Origin: a bacterium
GTDB taxonomy: Bacteria; Actinomycetota; Aquicultoria; Aquicultorales; Aquicultoraceae
Direction of reading: 5' to 3'
Length of the DNA: 45,400 nt
Assembly (NCBI GenBank): GCA_902810715.1
Contig: CADDYS010000007.1
Span: 1-45,400 of the forward strand
A model generated the notes under the pieces. That model was not told the origin of the DNA and did no database searches. It saw only the letters and a program-made list of their open reading frames with translations. Shown here in pieces: positions 26,772 through 33,954 of this stretch; position 1 is the stretch's first letter; every line of letters starts with the position of its first letter. The position numbers and the translations under genes are program-made.

Positions 26772-28778
26772 ATGAAGAAAGGTTTTTTAATTATCGCAAT
26801 TCTAGGTCTTACCTTAATGGTTGGCAACATATCATTAGCCGCTCCATCGGATATTACTCCAACCACATATAATATAACGGCGGGCAATATCTGGTACGAT
26901 GTCATAAACGGCAACGTAAAGACTTATGATGGCTTTGGAACCAGCACCCATCCCCAGGGAACCTGGAACAGCCCTTATACCCTAGGCGTTGATGGTTATA
27001 ACTATAACGACGCCCAGGACTACACTGAAGAGACCGGCTGGGGCGGTAGTTTTTCAGGAGGCAAATATACCGCCGGTCCTCACGGCGGTTATGTCACAAC
27101 AAGCCACCGGTGTCGTGAGTGCCATGCGGTCCACCGTGCGGCGGGTAAGTTTAAGTTAACCAGGGCTAGTACCAGGTATGAAACATGCGACTGGTGCCAC
27201 GGATTTGGCGCAGGGTCCGGCTTTAACATCCAGACAGACAACGATGACAATAGCACAACCGAGTATAATGTCGGCCACTCGCTGGGCTTCGGTATATCCA
27301 CCGGTAAGTGGAAAGCACCGGACGACACTTTCCCGGCGTATACGCCGAATTACTGGTTGGGTGGTCTTTCCTGCTTTGACTGCCACAGCCCGCACGCTAA
27401 CCCGCAGAGACTTCTTGGCTTTAATAACGTAGGCAATCCTGTAGGCATCTCCGGCTCTGGAGTTGATTCGGATGACCCGTTGGGACGAGACCAATCCGGC
27501 CTGGTATTTTCAATTGCAGACCCGGGACACGATACTTTAGGCAACAATACTCAACTTTGGAACTCTACTGCGAACAAAGACGAGCCGATATATCTTGCCG
27601 GAAGCTGGCTTTTGATTAAAGACCCCGACCGCGAAGTATCCGCAAAGGCCGGTACCGAGACGGTTTCCTTCTGGAACCTTGACACCGGTAGCGCGGACAC
27701 AACACAGGTCGCACCGGGTGCAGAGATACCCGATGTTATCGCGTCGCTTACGATTAGCGGCACCGATTATGGGTGGATGAATATGTATGATAACAGCACG
27801 CCCTATCCAGTAAACAAAGTGCCCATAGACTGGAATAACCCGATAGGTGCCGCAGATTCATCGACTGTAGGCTCTGAAAATATCGGCTTTACAAGTAGAA
27901 ACGCCGGCAAGCCGGTCTGGAGCATATCGGAGTTTTGCACCGATTGCCATGATGGCAATGCCGGCCTGCACACAGTTCAGGCGCCGCTATTTAGCGAAGA
28001 CCGCGCGCTCAGGAACCAACAGCCGCAGTCCGGTACGGATACCGTGACCTGGAAGGGCGAGTATGATCTGGCCTACGGTCACGATGCACAGCCGAGGCAC
28101 TGAGCCCGTCAGATGAAGTTCAATCCGGAGGATGAACTTTTGATCGGCCCGCATTGCCGCAACTGCCACAGGGGATCCAGCGGCTGCAATGCCTGCCATA
28201 TTGCAGGCAAGGGCGGCTACACTGCGATTGCAAACATCGGGGCCGACAACACCTTGGGTAAAACAGTATTTAACACGCTTTGGGTAAGCACGGCGGTTAC
28301 CTATGATGTTCTTAATAGTACGCCCACGGCCTACCCGCCAACCCAGACAAATGCCGGCGTGCAGTTTAAGTGGGAGCGTTCGGTATCATTCCCAAGCAAC
28401 TGGAGGCAGCTTGAGACAACGTCATCAGCTTCTTGCTCAGATGACGGCTTTAGTTGGCCTCATAGAACGCTTGGCTGGATGATGCTAAAAGATGACCTAT
28501 TCGGACTTGATTTTAACGGCAACCCGATAGGCCCGGGAGAAACAAGATCGTACTTGAGTGGGGCCGACTTGGCCAACCAGATAAACAGCGGCAGTGCGTA
28601 CAACAGTACCGACACCTACACTTGGCTTACCAGCCACCCGACACATGATATAGATAGCGTCTGTTTGGATTGCCATAATCCGACAGTCTGGAATGCAACA
28701 AGCCAAGACCATGTTGATAGCTCAACAGTCAGCGGCGACGAGTATAACGATGAGCTTCTGTTAAGAGGATTACCATAA
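26772..28778 (+). CDS. Selenocysteine-containing seven-heme c-type cytochrome, copy 3 (TGA at codon 444 read through)
   Basis: The full frame has 668 residues, shorter than copies 1 and 2 and clearly diverged. The start is the ATG preceded by GGAG at 26756; an open frame reaches back to 26697. The signal peptide ends near ISLA. Hemes are CRECH, CDWCH, CFDCH and CTDCH, then the TGA at 28101-28103 after QPRH, then CRNCH, CNACH and CLDCH. The residues after the TGA read ARQMKFNPED against ARMTRFNPED in copy 1, so the possible restart ATG is one codon away from that of copy 1. This argues against two separate genes. The divergence makes this copy the best evidence for a conserved recoding signal. 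Confidence 0.85.
28101..28103 (+). other. In-frame TGA, predicted selenocysteine codon (copy 3)
   Basis: Aligned with the TGA of copies 1 and 2 (RH-TGA-AR in all). The flanking protein has diverged elsewhere but the TGA is kept. Confidence 0.82.
28116..28139 (+). promoter_or_regulatory. SECIS-like hairpin (copy 3) with compensatory changes
   Basis: AAGTTC (28116-28121) pairs perfectly with GAACTT (28134-28139). After one bulged A, ATCC pairs with GGAT and the loop is GGA (28127-28129). The loop again starts after 23 nt from the TGA. Against copy 1, two lower-stem pairs change together (A-U to G-C and G-C to A-U). Confidence 0.8.
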
Positions 28779-28824
28779 TAAGCTCGCAGCTCATGGCTGG
28801 CAGCTCATAGTTAGTAAGCAAAAA

Positions 28825-28905
28825 CATGTAGGGGCAGACAAGCTCGGCCCCTACATGTAGCGCAGCCCTTAAGGGCTGCCAAGCAGGGCTAAAGCCCTGC
28901 GCTAC
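28825..28905. repeat. Compound palindromic repeat, likely bidirectional terminator
   Basis: CATGTAGGGGC pairs with GCCCCTACATG (28825-28857). A second structure has outer arms GTAGCGCAG/CTGCGCTAC (28857-28905) enclosing two small hairpins, GCAGCCC/GGGCTGC and GCAGGGC/GCCCTGC. It lies between the convergent seleno-cytochrome 3 and htpX genes. A partial family B repeat precedes it at 28781-28817. Confidence 0.7.
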
Positions 28906-28916
28906 GTTTTACCTGT

Positions 28917-29765
28917 TCACCAGCTCACCGGTAGGTTATATCTTTTAAGTCTTGCTACGCGCTCGGCGATTGGCGGGTGCGTGCTAAACAAGCTTGCGAA
29001 GCCCGCGCCAGATAGCGGGTTTACAATAAACATATGTGACGCCGCAGGGTTTATATTCATTGGGATGGCTTGCGCGCCGCGCTCGAGTTTGAGAAGCGCG
29101 TTTATCAGCCCGTCCGGGCGACCGGCGATTCTTGCCCCGGCCTCATCGGCGCCGTACTCCCGCGAGCGCGATATCGCTAGCTGCACAAGCATCGCGGCAA
29201 TCGGCATAACAATAATTGTTACGATGGTGCCGACTAGTCCAAACGCGCTGTCCTCGTCATCTCGTCCAAAGATCAAACCCCACCGTGCAATGCTGGCAAG
29301 CACGCTTATCGCGCCGGCCATCATCGCCGCCATCGAGCCGATTAAGATATCCCTGTTTTTAACATGGGCAAGCTCGTGCCCCAAGACACCTTCTATCTCT
29401 TCCCTATTTAGTATCTGCATCAGTCCCTCGGTTACCGACACGACCGCATGATCGGGATTTCGGCCGGTCGCAAACGCGTTGGGCTGCTCCGAAGGCGTAA
29501 TGTAGACCCGCGGCATAGGGAGCCCGGCCCGAAGCGAGAGGTTTCTAACTATAGCGTAGAGCTCGGGGGCTTCCGCCTCGCTTACCGGCCTTGAGCCGGT
29601 CATCTTGATAGCGATTTTGTCGCTCCACCAGTAGCCGGAGAAGTTCATGATTATGGAGAAAACCAGCATAAACATCATCCCTGTATTACCGCCAATAACC
29701 TTTCCGGCAAACACAAAAAGAACCGTGAGCAATCCCATCAAAAGCCAGGTTCTAAAATTGTTCAC
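28917..29765 (-). CDS. htpX: Membrane zinc metalloprotease HtpX
   Basis: The 282-residue M48 peptidase acts in membrane protein quality control. Two N-terminal membrane segments (about 8-45) precede the catalytic HELAH motif (about 131-135, GHELAHVKN). The third zinc ligand is in the Glu-containing REYGADEAGA segment (about 200). Two further membrane segments lie at about 145-190. Start is GTG with GGAGGTATTGAA upstream. It is a stand-alone gene, convergent with seleno-cytochrome 3. All active-site residues are present. Confidence 0.93.
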   Translation of the reverse strand: MNNFRTWLLMGLLTVLFVFAGKVIGGNTGMMFMLVFSIIMNFSGYWWSDKIAIKMTGSRPVSEAEAPELYAIVRNLSLRAGLPMPRVYITPSEQPNAFATGRNPDHAVVSVTEGLMQILNREEIEGVLGHELAHVKNRDILIGSMAAMMAGAISVLASIARWGLIFGRDDEDSAFGLVGTIVTIIVMPIAAMLVQLAISRSREYGADEAGARIAGRPDGLINALLKLERGAQAIPMNINPAASHMFIVNPLSGAGFASLFSTHPPIAERVARLKRYNLPVSW

Positions 29766-29838
29766 TTCAATACCTCCGTCTCTGTAGATAACTAGATTTT
29801 ATAACTGCTGAGAGGTTTCTGCAATAATCAGAAAACTG

Positions 29839-29872
29839 GTAGTTGCTCGATTTATCGAGCGCGCAGTCGCAA
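29839..29872 (+). repeat. Single GTAGTTGC-family palindromic repeat
   Basis: GTAGTTGC followed by CTCGATTTATCGAG and GCGCAGTCGCAA. It has the same layout as the unit at 6003, but with stem bases changed on both arms. Confidence 0.65.
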
Positions 29873-29932
29873 AACGGTAACGGTTAATGTGTGCTTGTGA
29901 GCAGGGGAGTTTTGATATATCATGATTAAGTT

Positions 29933-30973
29933 ATGAAAGTAGGAATTATCGGACTTACAAAGTCGGGAAAGACAACCGTTTTTAACGCCCTGACCGGGTC
30001 ATCGGCCCAGACGGGCACCTTCGGCGTGCAAAAAGCAAACCTAGCGGTTATAAAAGTCCCCGATGGGCGTGTCGATTTTTTATCGGGGATATACAAACCG
30101 AAAAAGACTACTTATGCGGAGATATCCTTTGTCGATGTCCCCGGCCCGAGCGATGCCGCAGCAAGTTCGTTAGGCGGCACCCAAACCATCGACTTGATTA
30201 AAGGTGTAGACACCCTGGCGGTTGTTGTTCGCGCTTTTGATAATGGCTCAGGCGATGTGGCAAACCCCCTAAAGGATTTCCAGGCGATTGAGTCGGAGTT
30301 GATCGTTCTTGACCTTATCATGCTTGAGAAAAAGCTTGAGAGACTTGAGAAAGAGCATAAAAAGGACACCGAGTATGATTTAATTAAGAAATGCAAAAAC
30401 GCGCTCGATGGGGAAAAACCCTTAAGAGACCTTGACTTAGACGAAGCCGAAACAAAATCCTTGAGCGGCTTTCAGCTTCTTAGCCTAAAGCCGGTCCTTA
30501 TCGTGGCAAACACCGGCGAGAACGCAAGTATTGATTTAACGGCACTTAAAGAATTTGCCGCAGGGCGAGGTATCCCGATGGTCGACTTTTGCGGCACTAT
30601 TGAGATGGATATCGCCGAGATGAGCCCGGAGGAACAGTCTGAGTTTCTCGAAGGCTTGGGGATTACCGAATCCGCCCGGACCAAATTTATCCGCGCGGCT
30701 TACGAACTCTCCGACTTGATATCGTTTTTAACCGTCGGAGAGGACGAGGTACGCGCCTGGACGATAAAGAAAGGGACACTTGCCCCGCAGGCCGGTGGAA
30801 AGATACATACCGACATCGGGCGGGGCTTTATTCGCGCCGAGGTTGTATCCTTTGAAGATTTCCGCGCGCTTGGCAATATGGCTAAGGCAAAAGAGGCCGG
30901 GAGGGTCCGCCTTGAAGGAAAGCAATATGAGATACAAGACGGCGATATTATTAACTTTAGGTTTAACGTCTAA
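29933..30973 (+). CDS. YchF-like P-loop NTPase (Obg/YchF family)
   Basis: The 346-residue protein has a P-loop GLTKSGKTT at residues 7-15, Walker B-type DVPG at about 71, and a coiled-coil insert rich in Glu/Lys/Leu (about 120-155). The specificity motif reads NTGE rather than NKxD. YchF proteins carry NxxE there and prefer ATP. A C-terminal TGS-like/DUF933 region (about 262-346) includes GRGFIRAEVV and QDGDIINFRFNV. YchF-type proteins bind ribosomes and respond to stress. The gene differs from canonical YchF in P-loop surroundings, so it may be a paralog. Confidence 0.85.
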   Translation: MKVGIIGLTKSGKTTVFNALTGSSAQTGTFGVQKANLAVIKVPDGRVDFLSGIYKPKKTTYAEISFVDVPGPSDAAASSLGGTQTIDLIKGVDTLAVVVRAFDNGSGDVANPLKDFQAIESELIVLDLIMLEKKLERLEKEHKKDTEYDLIKKCKNALDGEKPLRDLDLDEAETKSLSGFQLLSLKPVLIVANTGENASIDLTALKEFAAGRGIPMVDFCGTIEMDIAEMSPEEQSEFLEGLGITESARTKFIRAAYELSDLISFLTVGEDEVRAWTIKKGTLAPQAGGKIHTDIGRGFIRAEVVSFEDFRALGNMAKAKEAGRVRLEGKQYEIQDGDIINFRFNV

Positions 30974-31006
30974 GTTGCTGCAGCTCTTAGAAGAAAGGAT
31001 TCTTTG

Positions 31007-31156
31007 TTGTCAGATATAGTATTAGTAATAATAGCAATAGCGGCCTATTTAATCTTAAATAAGTGGCTTCTGCCAAAGATAGGCGTATCCACTTGAATGA
31101 GTGCGCCAACAAACACGGATCGTGAATCCGAAAATCCGCAAAATAAGGGTTGTTGA
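31007..31156 (+). CDS. Small single-pass membrane protein, possible selenoprotein (TGA at codon 30)
   Basis: From a TTG preceded by AGAAAGGA, a 29-residue peptide with one membrane helix (about 3-20) ends LPKIGVST at TGA 31094-31096. The frame stays open after the TGA for 19 more residues (MSAPTN...NKGC) to a second TGA at 31154. A hairpin CGGAT/ATCCG (31116-31130) has its loop starting after 24 nt from the first TGA, close to the 23 nt in the cytochromes. If it is not recoded, the product is a 29-residue membrane peptide (31007-31096). I have no homolog in hand, so both readings stay open. Confidence 0.4.
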
Positions 31157-31209
31157 TTTACTAACTCACCCTGCCACCTGTTTATAAAAGCTTGCTCAAT
31201 TTCCCTTAT

Positions 31210-31226
31210 TGCAATATTATTGCAAT
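31210..31226. promoter_or_regulatory. Metalloregulator-type operator palindrome upstream of the second Fur-family gene
   Basis: TTGCAAT-ATT-ATTGCAA is a perfect inverted repeat of 7-nt arms with a 3-nt centre (about 31209-31225). It sits directly before the ATG at 31227, the geometry of Zur/Fur-family boxes, and suggests autoregulation of the regulator-transporter pair. Confidence 0.55.
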
Positions 31227-31673
31227 ATGAGGTATACAAAAGAGGCGCAAGAGACCTTAAAAAACCACGGTTTTCGCCTTACGCAATCCAGAAAAACGGT
31301 AATTAAAGTACTGGATAAATCCAAGGGGCCGCTTTCGCCGTACGACATCCAAAAACTCCTGCAAGAGGACAAGGTTGAGCTAAACCATGTTACCATCTAT
31401 AGGGTGCTTGACCTCCTGTGCTCTCTAAACCTGGCGCATAGAGTAATAACGAAAGGCGGCTTTATGAAGTGCACCTTGGAGGGCGCAGAAGGCTGCCACC
31501 GCTATATGGTGTGCCGCGCCTGCGGCGCGGTCGCCGAGTTCTCCGACGGTTCGCTATGCAAGCGAGAAAACGAGGTTGCCGAGAAGCTGGGATTTTACGC
31601 CGAGCAGCACATAACCGAATTTACCGGGCTTTGTGCCAAATGCCGTGGGAGCCACAGAGGAGGTCATATTTGA
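31227..31673 (+). CDS. Fur-family metal regulator (Zur/Nur-like)
   Basis: The protein has 148 residues from the ATG; a TTG six codons earlier lies inside the operator palindrome. The winged helix (GFRLTQSRKTVIKVL, VTIYRVLDLL) is followed by a dimerisation domain. Structural zinc Cys pairs CRAC (about 96) and CAKC (about 136) are present, but the HHDH signature of Fur is replaced by GCHRYMVC. This pattern is nearer to Zur-type members. Its TGA stop overlaps the ATG of the downstream transporter, so the two form an operon and the metal is probably that carried by the transporter. Confidence 0.85.
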   Translation: MRYTKEAQETLKNHGFRLTQSRKTVIKVLDKSKGPLSPYDIQKLLQEDKVELNHVTIYRVLDLLCSLNLAHRVITKGGFMKCTLEGAEGCHRYMVCRACGAVAEFSDGSLCKRENEVAEKLGFYAEQHITEFTGLCAKCRGSHRGGHI

Positions 31674-32557
31674 TGAGCGGGCTGCCCATTGGCGGTTTCC
31701 CAATCACGCCTGTTACGGCAATTATATATTCTTTTGTTTTTGGCCTACTCCATGGGGTTATACCCGACGAGCATACCTGGCCTATTACATTCAGCTATGC
31801 AATTGGCGGCGCAAGTGGAAAAGAAGGCATGAAAGCGGGTCTTTACTTCTCAGCTGCATTTACAGTTCAGCGTATGATCATCTCGGAGCTTGCTTACTTT
31901 GTTTTAGCGCCGTTTTTCAGTTCCCCAACATTCAGTGGTATTGTCTATATAATCGTCGGTATAGCGATGTCAATCGCCGGGGGTATCGTCCTTCGCCAGA
32001 ACCGCTATACTCACCTGCACATACTTGGACATCATCACGAAGAAGGAGAGTGCATGGAAGCGGCAGGCAAAGTTTTAACGAGGCGTTGTGCAAGGCCTTC
32101 AAAAATAGTGTCCGTACCGCCTAAACGGTGGACAATCATTCACGGTTTTATTGCCGGTTTTGGATTCGGCGGCTTTTCGGTCTTCATCAACACAGTCGCC
32201 GCTCCCGCAATGGGAAGCCCGTTTTTAGGCTTTTTGCCTGGGCTTTTTTTCGGAGTGGGAACGATGATCATGCTCGTCATAGTTGGGGGGATATTTGGGG
32301 CCTCTTTGCGATGGACACATGCATTGACAGAACAGGAGGCCAAGCGGATAGGGGCTAAGACGGGCGGAAGAACGCTCTTTTTAGGCGGTTTGCTTTTTGC
32401 CGCAGCGGGCATCATCACTCTATTAGGCCTAGACCGTTACATACCTATCGATACAGGATACTTGCTCATCGGTCTTTTCATGCTTATCATCGCAATCCCG
32501 GCCTTTATTTATTCATTAAGACAAGGTAGACAAGGTGTCAGACACCGATCAAACTAA
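31673..32557 (+). CDS. NiCoT/UreH-like membrane metal transporter
   Basis: The protein has 294 residues. The ATG overlaps the stop of the Fur-family gene (TGATG) and AGAGGAGG lies about 11 nt upstream. An open frame extends further upstream but belongs to the regulator. About seven membrane segments are visible. The first helices hold HGVIPDEH, matching the HX4D(x)H motif of nickel/cobalt transporters. A cytoplasmic His-rich loop HLHILGHHHEEGEC (about 120-133) should bind metal. A second half-like segment begins HGFIAGFGFGGF. The substrate could be Ni, Co or Zn; export is also possible. Confidence 0.72.
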   Translation: MSGLPIGGFPITPVTAIIYSFVFGLLHGVIPDEHTWPITFSYAIGGASGKEGMKAGLYFSAAFTVQRMIISELAYFVLAPFFSSPTFSGIVYIIVGIAMSIAGGIVLRQNRYTHLHILGHHHEEGECMEAAGKVLTRRCARPSKIVSVPPKRWTIIHGFIAGFGFGGFSVFINTVAAPAMGSPFLGFLPGLFFGVGTMIMLVIVGGIFGASLRWTHALTEQEAKRIGAKTGGRTLFLGGLLFAAAGIITLLGLDRYIPIDTGYLLIGLFMLIIAIPAFIYSLRQGRQGVRHRSN

Positions 32558-32679
32558 CTACCAGCTATAACAGCATAGGCTAAACAAGAAAGTGTGCACT
32601 TGTGAAGCTAAAACTCTATCTGGCAACCCGCGGTACAATGCTCGAATTGCTCCGGCATCTGCAGCGACACCTGCTTTTT

Positions 32680-33051
32680 TTACCCCAGCCACTTTGATAG
32701 TTCAGCAACAAACATCGCTTTCGGCTTGGCGCCTACAAGTCTGATCTTTTCTTCACCGTTTAGAAAGACGATGAACGTGGGGATTCCCCTCACCTGATAT
32801 CGACCGGCCAGACGCTGGTTACCATCTATATCTAACTTGGCGAATTTAACCTTATCTGAATATTCGCCCGCGAGTTCCTCGATAACCGGGGCTACGGCAT
32901 TACAGGGTGGACACCAACCTGCCCAGAAATCGACCATGACGGGCTTGTCGGATTTCATGACTTCCGCGTCCCATGATTTCTCATCCACTTTGATAACTTT
33001 TGCATTCACAGCCTCTTTAAGCCCTCCTTTTTTAGCCAGCCGATAACACAT
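32680..33051 (-). CDS. Thioredoxin-like protein with WCPPC active site
   Basis: The 123-residue protein has a thioredoxin fold with WAGWCPPC at about 44-51, cis-Pro in RGIPTF (about 90-95) and the usual C-terminal helix. The CPPC active site replaces the CGPC of standard thioredoxin, which alters redox potential. Residues 1-16 are an extra N-terminal extension. GAGGTCGTTT precedes the ATG. It is the last gene of the ArsR-DsrE-TauE operon, 24 nt after the second DsrE-like gene, consistent with a sulfur-relay reductant. Confidence 0.9.
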   Translation of the reverse strand: MCYRLAKKGGLKEAVNAKVIKVDEKSWDAEVMKSDKPVMVDFWAGWCPPCNAVAPVIEELAGEYSDKVKFAKLDIDGNQRLAGRYQVRGIPTFIVFLNGEEKIRLVGAKPKAMFVAELSKWLG

Positions 33052-33075
33052 AAACGACCTCGCGATTAACCTTAC

Positions 33076-33507
33076 CTAGAAGGTGAGGTTCATATCCGCC
33101 TGCATCACCACGTCTTTGTAATAGGTTGACGGGTCGGCAACCTTCGCCCCAAGCACAAAATTTTCAGAAGTCATACCGAATAAAGGAACATTAAGCGGGC
33201 AGGCAAGTATTTTGGCTCCTTCAAAGTGGAGCATCTCAAGAAGGTCGCGCGCGGTGGGAAGCTCCATCTCCTCCATCCGCCTCATAACTGCCTCACCTTC
33301 CTCTTTTGGTTGATCGGGAAGGCAGATAAGGTTATCTACTTTATCTTTGTGAAGAGCATTTACTCCCCGGGAGCCAAAAAAGATTGTAACTTCTGACCCA
33401 CTTCTTCGCAGGCTAAGCGCTGTCATTAAAGCATTGAAAACCTGGCAGAGTTCATCATGAAAGCACATGATAGAAACCTTTTTGGACGGCTTTGACTGAG
33501 AAACCAT
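33076..33507 (-). CDS. DsrE-family protein
   Basis: The 143-residue protein has a DsrE/F-like fold: first strand VSIMCFHDEL, then LSLRRSGSEVTIFFGSRGV, a central acidic stretch, and GAKILACPLNVPLFGM with a Cys (about 107) at the position that carries persulfide in related proteins. Such proteins pass sulfane sulfur or regulate sulfur enzymes. GGAGGTATTTAAG precedes the ATG. It lies 42 nt after the TauE C-half gene and 24 nt before thioredoxin. Confidence 0.8.
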   Translation of the reverse strand: MVSQSKPSKKVSIMCFHDELCQVFNALMTALSLRRSGSEVTIFFGSRGVNALHKDKVDNLICLPDQPKEEGEAVMRRMEEMELPTARDLLEMLHFEGAKILACPLNVPLFGMTSENFVLGAKVADPSTYYKDVVMQADMNLTF

Positions 33508-33549
33508 CTTAAATACCTCCTATTAGAGACGAACCGCGACCGACTTTAT

Positions 33550-33948
33550 TTAATAGACGCCAAGAAGATTGAGCGCCAGTAGGACCAGGCCAATGCCCGC
33601 CACCCTCTTTACCCACAGAGGGCTCATGCGCTTGGCAATCTGGGGACCGATAAACCCACCCAATATCGCCGCAGGAAACATGATGAGGAAAAATACCGGG
33701 TCGAAATTTCCGAACTGGTAGTGACGCATTGTCCCCATTAACGTATTGAAAAAGATAGCAAGGAGCGAGCTACCTACAACCAGGTACATCGGAAGACCCA
33801 GCGCAACCGTCATCAAGGGAACTACAAACGGGCCCCCGCCGAACCCGAACATGGAGGATATAATAGCGATCAAAAATCCCCCGATGCATCCTAAAACAAT
33901 GTTTATCTTGAACTCATGTCCCCAGAATTCTACTATCACGGCAATCAC
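33550..33948 (-). CDS. TauE/SafE-type permease, second half as a separate gene
   Basis: The protein has 132 residues and four membrane segments. The half-repeat motif FGFGGGPFVVPLM (about 33-45) and GGFIGPQIAKRM (about 97-108) are those of TauE/SafE sulfite/sulfoacetate-type exporters, which are normally about 250 residues with two such halves. The matching first half is the adjacent gene, 6 nt upstream. GTG start, with a further GTG three codons in. A two-subunit transporter assembled from half-permeases is the simplest reading. Confidence 0.82.
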   Translation of the reverse strand: MIAVIVEFWGHEFKINIVLGCIGGFLIAIISSMFGFGGGPFVVPLMTVALGLPMYLVVGSSLLAIFFNTLMGTMRHYQFGNFDPVFFLIMFPAAILGGFIGPQIAKRMSPLWVKRVAGIGLVLLALNLLGVY

Positions 33949-33954
33949 TCCCCT

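Noticed and set aside
20629-28778. Separate genes at 20629-21387, 25551-26306 and 28113-28778 starting at the ATG after each TGA
   Set aside because: They lack signal peptides and ribosome binding sites, contain heme motifs needing export, are in frame with the upstream gene in all copies, and their ATG is not at a conserved position.
18793-28778. TGA codons as sequencing errors or pseudogene mutations
   Set aside because: The same codon at the same aligned place in three diverged copies, with conserved protein downstream, is very unlikely by error or decay.
11620-31673. Genome-wide reassignment of TGA to an amino acid
   Set aside because: TGA ends several clear genes here, including the Wzy_C protein at 11623 and the Fur-family protein at 31673 with its TGATG overlap.
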